DNA of 64,000 nt from Caballeronia sp. dw_19 (GTDB lineage Bacteria > Pseudomonadota > Gammaproteobacteria > Burkholderiales > Burkholderiaceae), in assembly GCF_018449515.1 (NCBI RefSeq), contig NZ_JAAVUQ010000044.1:1-64000 (forward strand), given 5' to 3'. The translations under genes were made by a program, and so were the position numbers. The notes under the pieces were generated by a model. The model was not told the DNA's origin, made no database searches, and worked only from the letters and a program-made list of their open reading frames with translations. Numbering within the stretch: position 1 is the first letter of the stretch; every line of letters begins with the position of its first letter. Below are positions 1-9,729 of this stretch, piece by piece.

Positions 1-98
1 CAGTGGCTAACAGTGATAAAGAGAAAATCCGACTCTCGCAGACCGCTAACGCCGAAAGCAGCAACCCGGCAATGACCCCGACCACTAACACCGAAAGC
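1..98 (+). repeat. Partial copy of the long intergenic repeat
   Basis: Positions 1 to about 98 match 10644 to about 10741 with only a handful of substitutions (for example at 11, 45, 50, 72-73, 84 and 88), and match the reverse complement of roughly 9830-9925. The copy enters the window from the left edge, so its true length is unknown. It lies just beyond the 3' end of pgi, as the other copies lie just beyond the 3' ends of purL and the parvulin gene. No coding function is evident; it appears to be a dispersed intergenic repeat. Confidence 0.85.
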
Positions 99-182
99 CC
101 CCCAAAACCCCAAGTGCGAACGAAAGACATCTCGCGCCCCCCCACCAGCAGAAACCGCGAGACATCCTCCAGCATAAATCGC

Positions 183-1808
183 TTACAGCCCCTTCAACGC
201 GGCCTGCGCACGCGCAATCAACGCCGATGTCGACGAATCGTGCTTGGCTGGATCAGCCTTGTCACTGGTGATATCGGCTTCCACCACCTTGCCGAGGATC
301 TTGCCCAGCTCGACGCCCCACTGATCGAACGAGTTGATGTCCCACACCGCGCCTTGCACCAGCACCTTGTGCTCGTACAGCGCGATGACCGCGCCCAATG
401 TCTCGGGCGTGAGAGCATCAAGAATGATCGTGGTGGTCGGCCGATTGCCAGGAAAGCTCAGGTGAGTGGCAAGTTCTTCCTTGCCCTGTCCCGCGACCTT
501 CTTCGCTTCTTCCAGCGTACGCCCGAGCATCAGCGCTTCGCTTTGCGCAAAGCAGTTTGCCAGCAGCTTCGCGTGATGATCGATCAGCGGATGTTCCGGC
601 GTCAGCACGGCGATAAAGTCGACCGGGATCAACGTCGGACCCTGATGCAGCATCTGGTAGAACGCATGCTGACCATTCGTGCCGGGCTCGCCCCAGATCA
701 CGGCGGCGGTCGGGTAATCGACCATGGTGCCGTCGAGACGCGCCGACTTGCCGTTGCTCTCCATCTCAAGTTGCTGGAGATACGAAGACAGGTAGCGCAT
801 GGCTTGCGAATACGGCGCGACCATCACGCTTTGCGACTCGAAGAAGTCGCGATACCAAATGCCGATCATGCCCATCAGCACGGGCAAATTGCGTTCGAAC
901 GGCGCGGTACGGAAATGCTCGTCCATCGCATGCGCGCCGGCCAGCAGCTTTTCGAAATTCTCCGGACCGACCGAGATCACGATCGATAAGCCAACCGTGG
1001 ACCATAGCGAATAACGGCCGCCGACCCAGTCCCACATCTCGAAGACGTTTTCCTTCGCAATGCCGAACTTGACCACTTCCTCAGGATTCGCCGATACCCC
1101 CACGAAATGCTTCGACAACGCTTCTTCCGGGCAGCCGCTTTTCACGAACCACTCGCGCATGGAGCGCGCGTTGGTCATGGTTTCGAGCGTGGTGAAGGTC
1201 TTGGACACAACAATAGCCAGCGTCTCTTCAGCGTCGATGCCCTTGAGCACGTTGTAGATATCTGCGCCATCGACGTTCGAGACAAAATGCGTGTCCAGAC
1301 CGGGCTTTGCCAGGTGCTGCAATGCATGCACGACCATCTTCGGCCCGAGATCCGAGCCGCCAATCCCGATGTTCACCACATGGCGAATCGGCTTGCCGGT
1401 GTAGCCGGTCCAGGAACCGTCGCGAACCTTGTTGGCGAATGCGGCCATCTTGGCTTTTTCAGCGCGGATTTCTTTCTGGAACGGGGAGTTGTCGTCGATG
1501 GAACGCAAGGCCGTATGCAGCACCGCGCGATGTTCCGTGACGTTGACGATATCGCCGGCAAACACGGCGTCGCGCTTTTCAGCGACCTTGGCCTGCTGCG
1601 CGAGTTCGACCAGCAGCTTGAGCGTGGCTTCGGTAATCCGGTTCTTCGAGAAATCGATGGAGATGCCGCCGCCGTCAAAAGTCAGGCGCTCGGCGCGGGA
1701 CGGCGTTGTGTCGTTTTGCGGCGCGAACCAGTCGCGCAGGCGCTCGTCACGGATGGCATCGTAATGCGTCTGGAGCGCCGGCCAGGCAGGGAGCGAATTG
1801 AGCGTCAT
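183..1808 (-). CDS. pgi: Glucose-6-phosphate isomerase
   Basis: 541 aa, the usual length for bacterial PGI. It interconverts glucose 6-phosphate and fructose 6-phosphate in the cytoplasm (glycolysis/gluconeogenesis). Both family signatures are present: WVGGRYSLWS at residues 261-270 and a GEPGTNGQHAFYQ stretch around 373-385. The expected catalytic residues are visible: Glu350 in MESNGKS, His381 in GQHAFYQ and Lys503 in ELGKILG. The ATG at 1808 begins MTLNSLPAW, a typical N-terminus. It is the last gene before a repeat copy at the left edge and is followed upstream by a 301-bp spacer, so it probably has its own promoter. Very secure call. Confidence 0.98.
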   Translation of the reverse strand: MTLNSLPAWPALQTHYDAIRDERLRDWFAPQNDTTPSRAERLTFDGGGISIDFSKNRITEATLKLLVELAQQAKVAEKRDAVFAGDIVNVTEHRAVLHTALRSIDDNSPFQKEIRAEKAKMAAFANKVRDGSWTGYTGKPIRHVVNIGIGGSDLGPKMVVHALQHLAKPGLDTHFVSNVDGADIYNVLKGIDAEETLAIVVSKTFTTLETMTNARSMREWFVKSGCPEEALSKHFVGVSANPEEVVKFGIAKENVFEMWDWVGGRYSLWSTVGLSIVISVGPENFEKLLAGAHAMDEHFRTAPFERNLPVLMGMIGIWYRDFFESQSVMVAPYSQAMRYLSSYLQQLEMESNGKSARLDGTMVDYPTAAVIWGEPGTNGQHAFYQMLHQGPTLIPVDFIAVLTPEHPLIDHHAKLLANCFAQSEALMLGRTLEEAKKVAGQGKEELATHLSFPGNRPTTTIILDALTPETLGAVIALYEHKVLVQGAVWDINSFDQWGVELGKILGKVVEADITSDKADPAKHDSSTSALIARAQAALKGL

Positions 1809-2109
1809 AACGGTCCGTTTATCAGAGGGTGACGGGAAGTACTGATCATCGCGCGGGGTCCGATGAGGGTCTATCTCGAACCCCTTACGCGCGAGTCAAC
1901 AAGTATAGCCACGATGGATGAATGATTGCTTGCATGGACGATAAGCGCATCGGCCATGGCTTCATGTTTCGTTCGTCATGGATAAACGCCGCGAGGCGAG
2001 CAGCGATACAGGTGGCCTCGCGTACGTATCGCACGGATAAACGCCGCTCGGCAAACGGCGCCACGGACGGACTCGCCGACGTACTCGCACCTCGAGCACG
2101 TTAGCCTGA
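1809..2109. other. 301-bp spacer between pgi and nnr
   Basis: No convincing gene. It should hold the pgi promoter (minus strand), but no clear -35/-10 pair was found. A 13-bp direct repeat, GGATAAACGCCGC, occurs at 1980-1992 and 2035-2047. A 60-codon open frame at 1922-2104 lacks a ribosome-binding site and any recognisable family and was not called. Confidence 0.5.
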
Positions 2110-3717
2110 TCACGTCGCGTAAAAAAGCCGGTTGAGCAAACTGCGCACTTTCGGCGCCAGCTCGCCCGCGGTTAATCCTGCTGGCCCTTCGCCTTCGCCG
2201 GTCAACTCTTCAGCGGCCAGCCCGTGCAGATAAACCCCGGCAAGCGCCGCCTCATAAGCCGGCAAGCGCTGCGCGAGAAACGCGCCGATCAACCCGCCCA
2301 GCACGTCGCCGGTCCCGCCGGTGGCGAGCGCGGCATTGCCGGTGGGGTTCACCGACACGCGCCCATCGGGCGAAGCGACGATCGTGCCGGTGCCTTTCAG
2401 CACAGCGACAGCCGCGAAACGCGCCGCCAGTTGCCGCGCGGCAGCGATGCGATCGGCTTGCACCTTTTTTACCTCCGATCCGAGCAAGCGCGCAGCTTCC
2501 AGCGGATGCGGCGTCAATATGCACGGGTCCCCGCGAGCGCCCCGTTCGGCGATCTTGGCAGCCAGCTTTTCATCCGATGAAATCAGGTTGAGCGCGTCGG
2601 CATCGAAGAGCTTGGGGACATCGAGTGCGAGGACATCGACGAGCACCTTTTTCGCGCGCTCGCTCTGGCCCATGCCGCAGCCGACCGCGAGCGCGTTCAT
2701 CTTGTCGAGTGAGATCTGGTCGACGTGGTGCAGCATCAGTTCCGGATGGGGCGGGTCATAAGGCGGAGAATCAGTGCCGATGAACGCCACGTTGACCTTG
2801 CCCGCGCCTCCGTACAACGCCATGCGCGCGGCCAGGATCGGCGCGCCGCACATGCCGGTGTCGCCGCCGAGCACGGCCAGCGTGCCGAAGGTGCCCTTGT
2901 TGGTCGAGAAATCGCGGGGCGGCAAGTGCGAGCCGAACAGCGATGGCGCGTTCAGCACGACAGAGGGTTCAAGCGGCGGCTTGACGCCCAGATCGGCGAT
3001 ACCCAGATCGGCGATATAAAGCTTGCCCGTGAGGTCGCGGCCATCGCCGGTGAAATGGCCCGGCTTCGCGCCGATAAACGTGATGGTGTGCGTGGCCCGC
3101 ACTGCCTGCGCACGACCGTCGGCGCTGCGGCTGACGGGCTCACCCGTGTCGCTCGACAGCCCGCTCGCGATATCCAGCGCAAGCACGCCGCCGCTCGCCT
3201 TCGAGCGCCGTGACAGGCGCGCGGCGAGATCCGCGAACACGCCTTCCAGCGGCCGTCCGAGACCGATGCCGAACATGCCGTCGATGAGCCAGCCGAAGGT
3301 ATCGAAGGATGGGGGGGATTCGGTGGTGATCTTCACGCCCGCTTGCCTGGCTTCGGCCAGCGCCCAGCGTGCATCGTCGGGTTTGACTTCCACCGGCATG
3401 CAGACTTCGACGTCTATACCGGCGCGCCGCAAGCGGGCGGCCATCACGAGTGCATCGCCGCCATTATTGCCCGGCCCGGCCACGATCCAGACTGGCAGGG
3501 CGGCAAGATGCGGCGCATGCCGGTTCTGATCGATGACAAATTGCGCCGCGGCAGCGCCGGCGCGCGCCATCAATGTATTCGGGGGAAGGGCGGCCGCCGC
3601 GCGGCTTTCCAGCGTGCGTAGTTCGCCGAGTGTCAGCAGCGCCAGCGCGTGATCGCGCGGCTCGACGTAGGGCGGCTGAGGGGTGTTTGAGACGGTGGAG
3701 AAGTCGGAGTCGGTCAT
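2110..3717 (-). CDS. nnr: Bifunctional NAD(P)H-hydrate epimerase / ADP-dependent dehydratase
   Basis: 535 aa from the ATG at 3717; an upstream in-frame start at 3777 adds 20 residues with no family resemblance. The protein repairs hydrated NADH/NADPH. The N-terminal YjeF-type epimerase domain carries GPGNNGGD at residues 81-88. The C-terminal carbohydrate-kinase-like dehydratase domain (from about residue 260) ends with the GTGDVLGG glycine-rich loop and an NPTGNAALATGG stretch. This two-domain fusion equals E. coli Nnr (YjeF). An odd feature is an exact 15-bp in-frame tandem duplication at 2987-3016 that repeats IADLG in the linker between domains. It stands alone between pgi and the dadA-like gene, all on the minus strand. 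Confidence 0.95.
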   Translation of the reverse strand: MTDSDFSTVSNTPQPPYVEPRDHALALLTLGELRTLESRAAAALPPNTLMARAGAAAAQFVIDQNRHAPHLAALPVWIVAGPGNNGGDALVMAARLRRAGIDVEVCMPVEVKPDDARWALAEARQAGVKITTESPPSFDTFGWLIDGMFGIGLGRPLEGVFADLAARLSRRSKASGGVLALDIASGLSSDTGEPVSRSADGRAQAVRATHTITFIGAKPGHFTGDGRDLTGKLYIADLGIADLGVKPPLEPSVVLNAPSLFGSHLPPRDFSTNKGTFGTLAVLGGDTGMCGAPILAARMALYGGAGKVNVAFIGTDSPPYDPPHPELMLHHVDQISLDKMNALAVGCGMGQSERAKKVLVDVLALDVPKLFDADALNLISSDEKLAAKIAERGARGDPCILTPHPLEAARLLGSEVKKVQADRIAAARQLAARFAAVAVLKGTGTIVASPDGRVSVNPTGNAALATGGTGDVLGGLIGAFLAQRLPAYEAALAGVYLHGLAAEELTGEGEGPAGLTAGELAPKVRSLLNRLFYAT

Positions 3718-3892
3718 GGCGCCAGCGTTGGAGGAGTGCGTTAGCTCATCGCAATTATTGCGCCCAAATGACCACAAACGCCGGCCGGGGATCCGTAAAG
3801 TGCATTACGTCCGCGAAAAAGGCAGTTCGCTCTTCCACTTCGCTAGCGTTTTGGCCGCCCCGGGACCCAAGCCGGATAACGCTCAACCCTTC

Positions 3893-5197
3893 CTAAAACC
3901 GGTTCATCCGCAGCGCGCGCACCGTTTCAAGAGGCACGTCGGGCGTGATTCCGGAAACCATCGCCGCCACAACCTTGGCCGCTCCGCAAGCGATACCCCA
4001 GCCCGCCGGCCCGTGCGCCGCGTTGATGAACAAACGGGCGTGCCCGGTCGGGCTTACAACGGGCAAGCCATCGGGCGACACCAGCCGGATGCCATCCCAA
4101 GCCCGTGCCGCCGATACCTTCGCCGCGCCCGGAATCCAGTCGTGCGTCGCCTGGCCGAGCAGCGCGAGGGCGCGCCGCGTCATACTTTCGTTCATCGGCT
4201 TGTGCGCTTTTGCCGCGCTCTCAAGCACCGCGCCGCCGGTCACACGCATGCGCTGGTTGATCCGTGTCATCGTGATGCGTTTCACCGAATCGACCACCGT
4301 AATGTGAGGCGCACGCTCTTCGTAAGCAATCGGCGCGGTCAGCGTGTGCAGGCGCAGCGGATGCAGCGGCAGCGTGATTCCCAGCGTGGCCAGCAAGGCC
4401 GGCGTGCCGGTACCGGCCGCGACCACGATGGCGTCGGCGCCGATCAGTTCCACGTCGCGAGACTTGCGGCCCTTGCCGTCCATTTCGCCCGCGCGCGGTC
4501 CGAGTTCCACGGCGGCACGCTGGGCATCGGCGCGAATGGCCGTTACTTCGCGGCCGAGCTGGAATTGCACGCCGTTGTCTTCCAGCACCTGCTTCAGCAG
4601 CTTGGTGAACAACGGGCAATTGGCGGTGTGGGCATCGCCCAGCAATACGCCGCCCGCAAGCGGCGGATCATCGGGAATGGAAGGCTCCGCCGCTACGCAT
4701 TCCTCGGGCGTCAGCAGGCGATACGGTGTCTCGAAGCGCTGCAGCAGGGCGATCGCGGATTGCGCCAGTTCGAGATCGCGTTCATGACGGAACACGTGCA
4801 GCACGCCGGTGCGCTGTTCGTAATCGAGGGAATACCGGGAGTCGATATCCGCTATCAGGTCGCGCGAAATATCCACCAGCGGTCGCAAAGCAACGTACTG
4901 ACCTTTGAAAAGCGCCGGGTCCTTGAGCCGCGCGAGTTGCTTGGCGAACGCGCGGGTATCGGAATTGAAGCCGGGTTTGTACACAATGCCGGTTTTGGCC
5001 GAGCGACGTGTCTGCATGAACGTTGGTCCGAACCACACGTCGAGCGGCGAGGGCAGCACGGAGCCGCCGTGGCCGTAGGTTGCACCCTGCGCAACGGTGG
5101 CATGGCGCTCGACCACGCAGACGCGGTGGCCGTTTGCACGCAATTGATACGCGGTGGCGATGCCGGCGATTCCGCCGCCGATGACGATGACATCCAT
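3893..5197 (-). CDS. dadA: FAD-dependent D-amino-acid dehydrogenase family protein
   Basis: 434 aa, DAO/DadA family. The N-terminus MDVIVIGGGIAG (GxGxxG at residues 7-12) is the FAD ADP-binding fold. YGHGGSVLPSPL near residue 40 and the C-terminal AHGPAGWGIACG segment are typical of D-amino acid dehydrogenases that oxidise D-alanine and similar substrates and pass electrons to the respiratory chain. The last residues MNRF are encoded just inside 3893. There is no alanine racemase gene (dadX) next to it, so the exact substrate is inferred. It is divergent from purL across 473 bp. Confidence 0.85.
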   Translation of the reverse strand: MDVIVIGGGIAGIATAYQLRANGHRVCVVERHATVAQGATYGHGGSVLPSPLDVWFGPTFMQTRRSAKTGIVYKPGFNSDTRAFAKQLARLKDPALFKGQYVALRPLVDISRDLIADIDSRYSLDYEQRTGVLHVFRHERDLELAQSAIALLQRFETPYRLLTPEECVAAEPSIPDDPPLAGGVLLGDAHTANCPLFTKLLKQVLEDNGVQFQLGREVTAIRADAQRAAVELGPRAGEMDGKGRKSRDVELIGADAIVVAAGTGTPALLATLGITLPLHPLRLHTLTAPIAYEERAPHITVVDSVKRITMTRINQRMRVTGGAVLESAAKAHKPMNESMTRRALALLGQATHDWIPGAAKVSAARAWDGIRLVSPDGLPVVSPTGHARLFINAAHGPAGWGIACGAAKVVAAMVSGITPDVPLETVRALRMNRF

Positions 5198-5560
5198 GAT
5201 TCATTCTCGCCCGAAGGCGCAAGACCAGACTGGTTCACGAGCCGGCGCCCAACTGTGTCGGGGCGCCCGGGATTCGCCGGGATTCTCGTGAGAGAGGCGA
5301 GCCGGCGTTTGTGCGACCAAACGCCGGTCGGGGAAAGCGCGCCATCATAGCGCCAAACGGGCATCGGCGGGACGCCAAGAGGCGTGGCACAGCGGCGCCG
5401 GTGGCCGGGTCGACGGCTGAAAACCCTTGCGTGGCAAGGGTCCTGAAGTGCGTCGCCGGATCGTCTCAAAAACGTTCCGGGCATATTTCAGAGATTGCGG
5501 GTGTGCCGTCAGGCCGTTTCACGGCTTGGCCCCGGGTCCGTTTTCGAGACACTTCCGGGT

Positions 5561-5566
5561 TATAAT
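5561..5566 (+). promoter_or_regulatory. Probable purL -10 box (TATAAT)
   Basis: An exact TATAAT stands about 105 bp upstream of the purL ATG in GC-rich surroundings. The -35 region is weak; TCCGTT at 5537-5542 would give an 18-bp spacer. Transcription would start near 5573, just before the palindrome at 5582. Confidence 0.55.
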
Positions 5567-5581
5567 CCGGGACTTCCCACC

Positions 5582-5608
5582 GCCGGTTGCGGCACTGCCG
5601 CAACCGGC
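5582..5608. promoter_or_regulatory. Perfect 13-bp palindrome in the purL leader
   Basis: Left arm GCCGGTTGCGGCA (5582-5594) and right arm TGCCGCAACCGGC (5596-5608) are exact reverse complements around one base. It lies directly downstream of the predicted purL start of transcription. It could be an operator or, in RNA, part of a hairpin in the 5' leader (a few central pairs would open into a loop). It does not match the E. coli PurR box. Confidence 0.6.
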
Positions 5609-5670
5609 TCCGACGTCTATCGTCTCGACGTCTGCCTTGGCGAATTCGACGTCCTTTAAGCACCGTGACA

Positions 5671-8600
5671 ATGGCCCACTTCTCGTGTTTCCCCGGCGCT
5701 TCGGCCCTCTCCGATTTCCGTCAAACCCGCCTGCTCGAAACATTGACGCGCATCGACCCGGCAATTGTCGGCGTGCGCGGCCAGTATCTGCATTTCGTGA
5801 ACTCGGTCGATCCGCTCTCCGATGAAGACAGCAACCGCATCCACGCACTGATGCACTACGGCGCGCCGTTCGAGGCCAGCACCGAGCGTGGCGCGCAAGA
5901 GACCTTCATGGTCGTGCCGCGATTCGGCACCGTTTCGCCGTGGGCGAGCAAGGCGACAGATATTGCGCATCACTGCGGGCTCACGCAGGTTCGCCGGATC
6001 GAGCGGGGCATCGAATATACGGTGATCCTGAAAAGCGGCTTGCTCGGCAGCGGCATCGGCGGCAAGAAGGCGTTGGGCGAGCAGGAGCGCGCAGCAGTTA
6101 CAGCCGCGCTGCATGACCGGATGACCGAAAGCGTGGCGCCGTCGCGGGATCACGCACTGCATCTCTTCGACGAACTGCCGGCGCAGCCGCTGCAAGCCGT
6201 CGACATCCTCGGCCATGGCCGCGGCGCGCTGGAAACGGCGAACGCGGAACTGGGTCTCGCGCTGGCGGACGATGAAATCGACTATCTCGTTGATTCGTTC
6301 AAGCAGTTGGAGCGCAATCCGACCGACGTCGAGTTGATGATGTTCGCTCAGGCCAACAGCGAACATTGCCGTCACAAGATTTTCAACGGGCAGTGGACCA
6401 TTGACGGCGAGCCGCAGGACATCTCGCTTTTCAACATGATCCGCAACACCGAGAAGCTGAACCATGCCGGCACGATCGTCGCGTATTCGGACAACTCGGC
6501 GATCATGGAAGGCGGCACGGCCGAGCGTTGGTTCCCGCGTGGTTCGAACGAACATTACGGCCGTCACACCGAGTTGACGCACACGTTGATGAAGGTCGAG
6601 ACGCATAACCACCCGACCGCCATTTCGCCTTTCGCCGGCGCGGCAACCGGCTCCGGCGGCGAGATCCGCGATGAAGGCGCGACGGGCCGCGGTGCGCGCC
6701 CGAAAGCGGGCCTGGCGGGTTTCACGGTATCGAACCTGGACTTGCCCGACGCACGCCAGCCGTGGGAAAACGCCCGCGACAGCGCCGTGCCGGTGCCGCA
6801 GCGCAATCCATCGGATACGCATGAGCCGTACGGCAAGCCGGAACGGATTGCATCGCCGTTGCAGATCATGATCGATGGCCCCATCGGCGCGGCCGCGTTC
6901 AACAACGAATTCGGCCGGCCCAACCTGGGCGGCTATTTCCGCGCATATGAGCAGAACGCTGCGGGGCGCGTGCGGGGTTATCACAAGCCGATCATGATCG
7001 CGGGCGGGATCGGCAATATCTCGGATCAGCACACGCACAAGATGGATTTGCCGGCGGGGTCGTTGCTGATTCAGATCGGCGGTCCGGGCATGCGGATCGG
7101 CATGGGCGGCGGCGCGGCGAGTTCCATGGCGACCGGCGCGAACACCGCGCAACTCGACTTCGATTCCGTCCAGCGCGGCAACCCCGAAATCCAGCGGCGC
7201 GCGCAGGAAGTCATCAATGCGTGCTGGCAGTTGGGCGCCGAGAACCCGATCCTGAGCATCCACGACGTGGGCGCGGGCGGGTTATCGAATGCGTTCCCTG
7301 AACTCGTTGATGGCGCGGACAAGGGCGCGCGTTTCGAATTGCGTCGCGTGCAGCTTGAGGAATCGGGTTTGTCGCCGCGCGAAATCTGGTCGAACGAAGC
7401 GCAGGAACGCTACGTTCTGGCTATCGCGCCGGAAAGCCTGCCGGCCTTCGAAGCGATCTGCACGCGTGAACGCTGCCCGGTCGCGGTGGTGGGCGTTGCG
7501 ACGGAAGAACGCCAGTTGCAGTTGATCGACGACTTGAAGAGCGCGGATCAAAAGCTCGAACCCGTCGATATGCCCATGGAAGTCCTGCTGGGCAAGACGC
7601 CGAAGATGCATCGCGACGTGAAGCGCGAGGTCTTGACGTTCGAGCCGGTCGATGTGACCGGTATGGTTTTGTCCGAGATCGCGGTGAGCGTGCTCAAGCA
7701 TCCGACGGTCGCGAGCAAATCGTTTTTGATCACCATCGGTGACCGCTCGGTGGGCGGCACGACGGCGCGCGATCAGATGGTCGGCCCGTGGCAAGTGCCC
7801 GTCGCCGATTGCGCGATCACGACCATGGATTACGCGGGCTTCCGTGGCGAAGCAATGACCATTGCCGAGCGCACGCCGCTTGCCGTGATCGATGCACCCG
7901 CATCCGGCCGCATGGCAGTGGGCGAAGCGGTGACGAACATTGCGTCGGCGCCAATCGAATCGTTGAGCAAGCTGAAGCTGTCCGCTAACTGGATGGCCGC
8001 GTGCGGCAGTCCTGGCGAAGACGCGGCGCTGTTTGACACCGTGAAGGCTATTGGCATGGAGTTGTGCCCGGCGCTGGGCATCAGTATTCCTGTCGGCAAG
8101 GATTCACTGTCGATGCGCACCAAGTGGCAGGACGAGGCGGGCGTAGCGAAGGAAGTCGTGTCGCCGGTGTCGCTGATCATTTCGGCGTTTGCGCCGGTTG
8201 AAGATGTACGCCGCCAACTCACGCCGCAATTGCAGCGTGGCACGGATACGGTGCTGATCTCGATCGACCTGGGCCGTGGGAAGAATCGTCTTGGCGGCAG
8301 CATTCTGGCGCAAGTGACGCAGCAGATTGGCGATACGGTTCCTGACGTCGATGATGCCGAGGACCTGAAGCGGTTCTTCAACGCGATCCAGTCGCTCAAT
8401 GCTGCTGGCAAGTTGCTCGCGTATCACGACCGTTCCGATGGCGGCCTCTGGGCCACTGTCTGCGAAATGGCGTTTGCGGGGCACGTGGGGGTGTCGCTGA
8501 ATGTTGACATGCTGATCCTCGATCCCAACCATGAATCCGATTACGGCGATGCCAAGGACTGGGCGAAGCAGACCAGCGGCCGTCGTGAGGACCGGACCAT

Positions 8601-9729
8601 TCGCGCGTTGTTCGCCGAAGAATTGGGCGGTGTGATCCAGGTGCCTCTGGCGGATCGCGATGCCGTGCTGGCTGTGTTGCGCGAACACGGGCTGTTTGGT
8701 TGCAGCGAAGTGATCGGCAAGCCGAACGAGCGTGACACGATCGAAATTTATCGCGATGCAAAGAAAATCTATGAAGCTCCGCGGCATGAGTTGCAGCGTG
8801 CGTGGAGCGAAGTGAGCTGGCGCATCGCGCGGTTACGCGATAACCCGGCTTGCGCCGATGCCGAATACGACGCGTTGCTCGATCCTGCTGATCCGGGCAT
8901 TTCGCCGGTTTTGACTTTTGATCCGACGCAGGATGTGTCGGCTCCGTTTGTCAGCAAGGGGGCGCGTCCGCGTGTCGCTATCTTGCGAGAGCAGGGTGTC
9001 AATTCGCATCTGGAAACGGCTTACGCGTTCGACCGTTCGGGGTTCGACACCCACGACGTTCACATGAGCGATTTGCTGGAAGGGCGAGTCACGCTTGCGG
9101 ACTTCGCAGGTGCGGTTGCGTGCGGTGGTTTCTCTTACGGGGACGTGCTGGGTGCGGGCGAGGGCTGGGCCAAGACGATTCGTTTCAATCCGCGTCTGGC
9201 TGATATGTTTGCGGAGTTCTTCGGTCGCACGGATACCTTTGCGCTGGGCATTTGCAATGGATGCCAGATGATGAGCAGCCTCGCTTCGATGATCCCTGGC
9301 GCGGAGGCATGGCCGAAGTTTACGCGGAACAAATCGGAGCAATTCGAGGCGCGGTTTGCATCGGTTGAGATACAAGGCTCGCCGTCGATATTCTTCGCTG
9401 GAATGGAAGGTTCGCGGATTCCGGTGGCCGTTGCGCACGGCGAAGGCTTTGCTGATTTCTCGCAGCAGGGCGACGTAGCGAACGCTTTAGTGGCCATGCG
9501 TTTCGTCGATCACCAGGGCGCTGCGACCGAGCGTTATCCGTTGAATCCGAATGGTTCGCCGGATGGGATTACGTCGGTGACGACGCCGGATGGACGTTTT
9601 ACGGTGCTGATGCCGCATATGGAGCGGGTACACAGGAACGTGCAGATGAGTTGGACGCCAGGGGATTGGACTGGGGACGCGAGTCCGTGGTTGCGCGTGT
9701 TTCAGAATGCGCGGCGCTGGGTAGGGTGA
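5671..9729 (+). CDS. purL: Phosphoribosylformylglycinamidine synthase
   Basis: 1352 aa from the ATG at 5671 (MAHFSCFPG); the frame is open 28 codons further upstream, but that part covers the leader palindrome. This is the large single-chain PurL of purine biosynthesis, converting FGAR, glutamine and ATP to FGAM. The order is an N-terminal PurS-like region, two AIRS-type ATP-binding halves and a C-terminal class I glutamine amidotransferase domain from about residue 1090. The amidotransferase nucleophile is Cys1195 in GICNGC; His1316 and Glu1318 in MPHMER complete the triad. It is monocistronic and convergent with the parvulin gene. The repeat arm begins at its last two codons. Confidence 0.98.
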   Translation: MAHFSCFPGASALSDFRQTRLLETLTRIDPAIVGVRGQYLHFVNSVDPLSDEDSNRIHALMHYGAPFEASTERGAQETFMVVPRFGTVSPWASKATDIAHHCGLTQVRRIERGIEYTVILKSGLLGSGIGGKKALGEQERAAVTAALHDRMTESVAPSRDHALHLFDELPAQPLQAVDILGHGRGALETANAELGLALADDEIDYLVDSFKQLERNPTDVELMMFAQANSEHCRHKIFNGQWTIDGEPQDISLFNMIRNTEKLNHAGTIVAYSDNSAIMEGGTAERWFPRGSNEHYGRHTELTHTLMKVETHNHPTAISPFAGAATGSGGEIRDEGATGRGARPKAGLAGFTVSNLDLPDARQPWENARDSAVPVPQRNPSDTHEPYGKPERIASPLQIMIDGPIGAAAFNNEFGRPNLGGYFRAYEQNAAGRVRGYHKPIMIAGGIGNISDQHTHKMDLPAGSLLIQIGGPGMRIGMGGGAASSMATGANTAQLDFDSVQRGNPEIQRRAQEVINACWQLGAENPILSIHDVGAGGLSNAFPELVDGADKGARFELRRVQLEESGLSPREIWSNEAQERYVLAIAPESLPAFEAICTRERCPVAVVGVATEERQLQLIDDLKSADQKLEPVDMPMEVLLGKTPKMHRDVKREVLTFEPVDVTGMVLSEIAVSVLKHPTVASKSFLITIGDRSVGGTTARDQMVGPWQVPVADCAITTMDYAGFRGEAMTIAERTPLAVIDAPASGRMAVGEAVTNIASAPIESLSKLKLSANWMAACGSPGEDAALFDTVKAIGMELCPALGISIPVGKDSLSMRTKWQDEAGVAKEVVSPVSLIISAFAPVEDVRRQLTPQLQRGTDTVLISIDLGRGKNRLGGSILAQVTQQIGDTVPDVDDAEDLKRFFNAIQSLNAAGKLLAYHDRSDGGLWATVCEMAFAGHVGVSLNVDMLILDPNHESDYGDAKDWAKQTSGRREDRTIRALFAEELGGVIQVPLADRDAVLAVLREHGLFGCSEVIGKPNERDTIEIYRDAKKIYEAPRHELQRAWSEVSWRIARLRDNPACADAEYDALLDPADPGISPVLTFDPTQDVSAPFVSKGARPRVAILREQGVNSHLETAYAFDRSGFDTHDVHMSDLLEGRVTLADFAGAVACGGFSYGDVLGAGEGWAKTIRFNPRLADMFAEFFGRTDTFALGICNGCQMMSSLASMIPGAEAWPKFTRNKSEQFEARFASVEIQGSPSIFFAGMEGSRIPVAVAHGEGFADFSQQGDVANALVAMRFVDHQGAATERYPLNPNGSPDGITSVTTPDGRFTVLMPHMERVHRNVQMSWTPGDWTGDASPWLRVFQNARRWVG

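Larger units (their letters stand above)
5198..5670. other. Divergent dadA/purL regulatory spacer
   Basis: 473 bp without a convincing gene. It must contain the promoters of the dadA-like gene (leftward) and purL (rightward). A TATAAT hexamer (5561-5566) and a 13-bp-arm palindrome (5582-5608) lie in the purL-proximal part and are listed separately. The dadA-proximal part shows no clear site. Confidence 0.6.

Noticed and set aside
1922..2104. 60-codon frame between pgi and nnr
   Set aside because: No ribosome-binding site or family match; the region must hold the pgi promoter.
5656..7263. 535-codon antisense frame opposite purL
   Set aside because: High-GC genes commonly leave long open antisense frames; purL is certain on the plus strand and the antisense product has no family resemblance.
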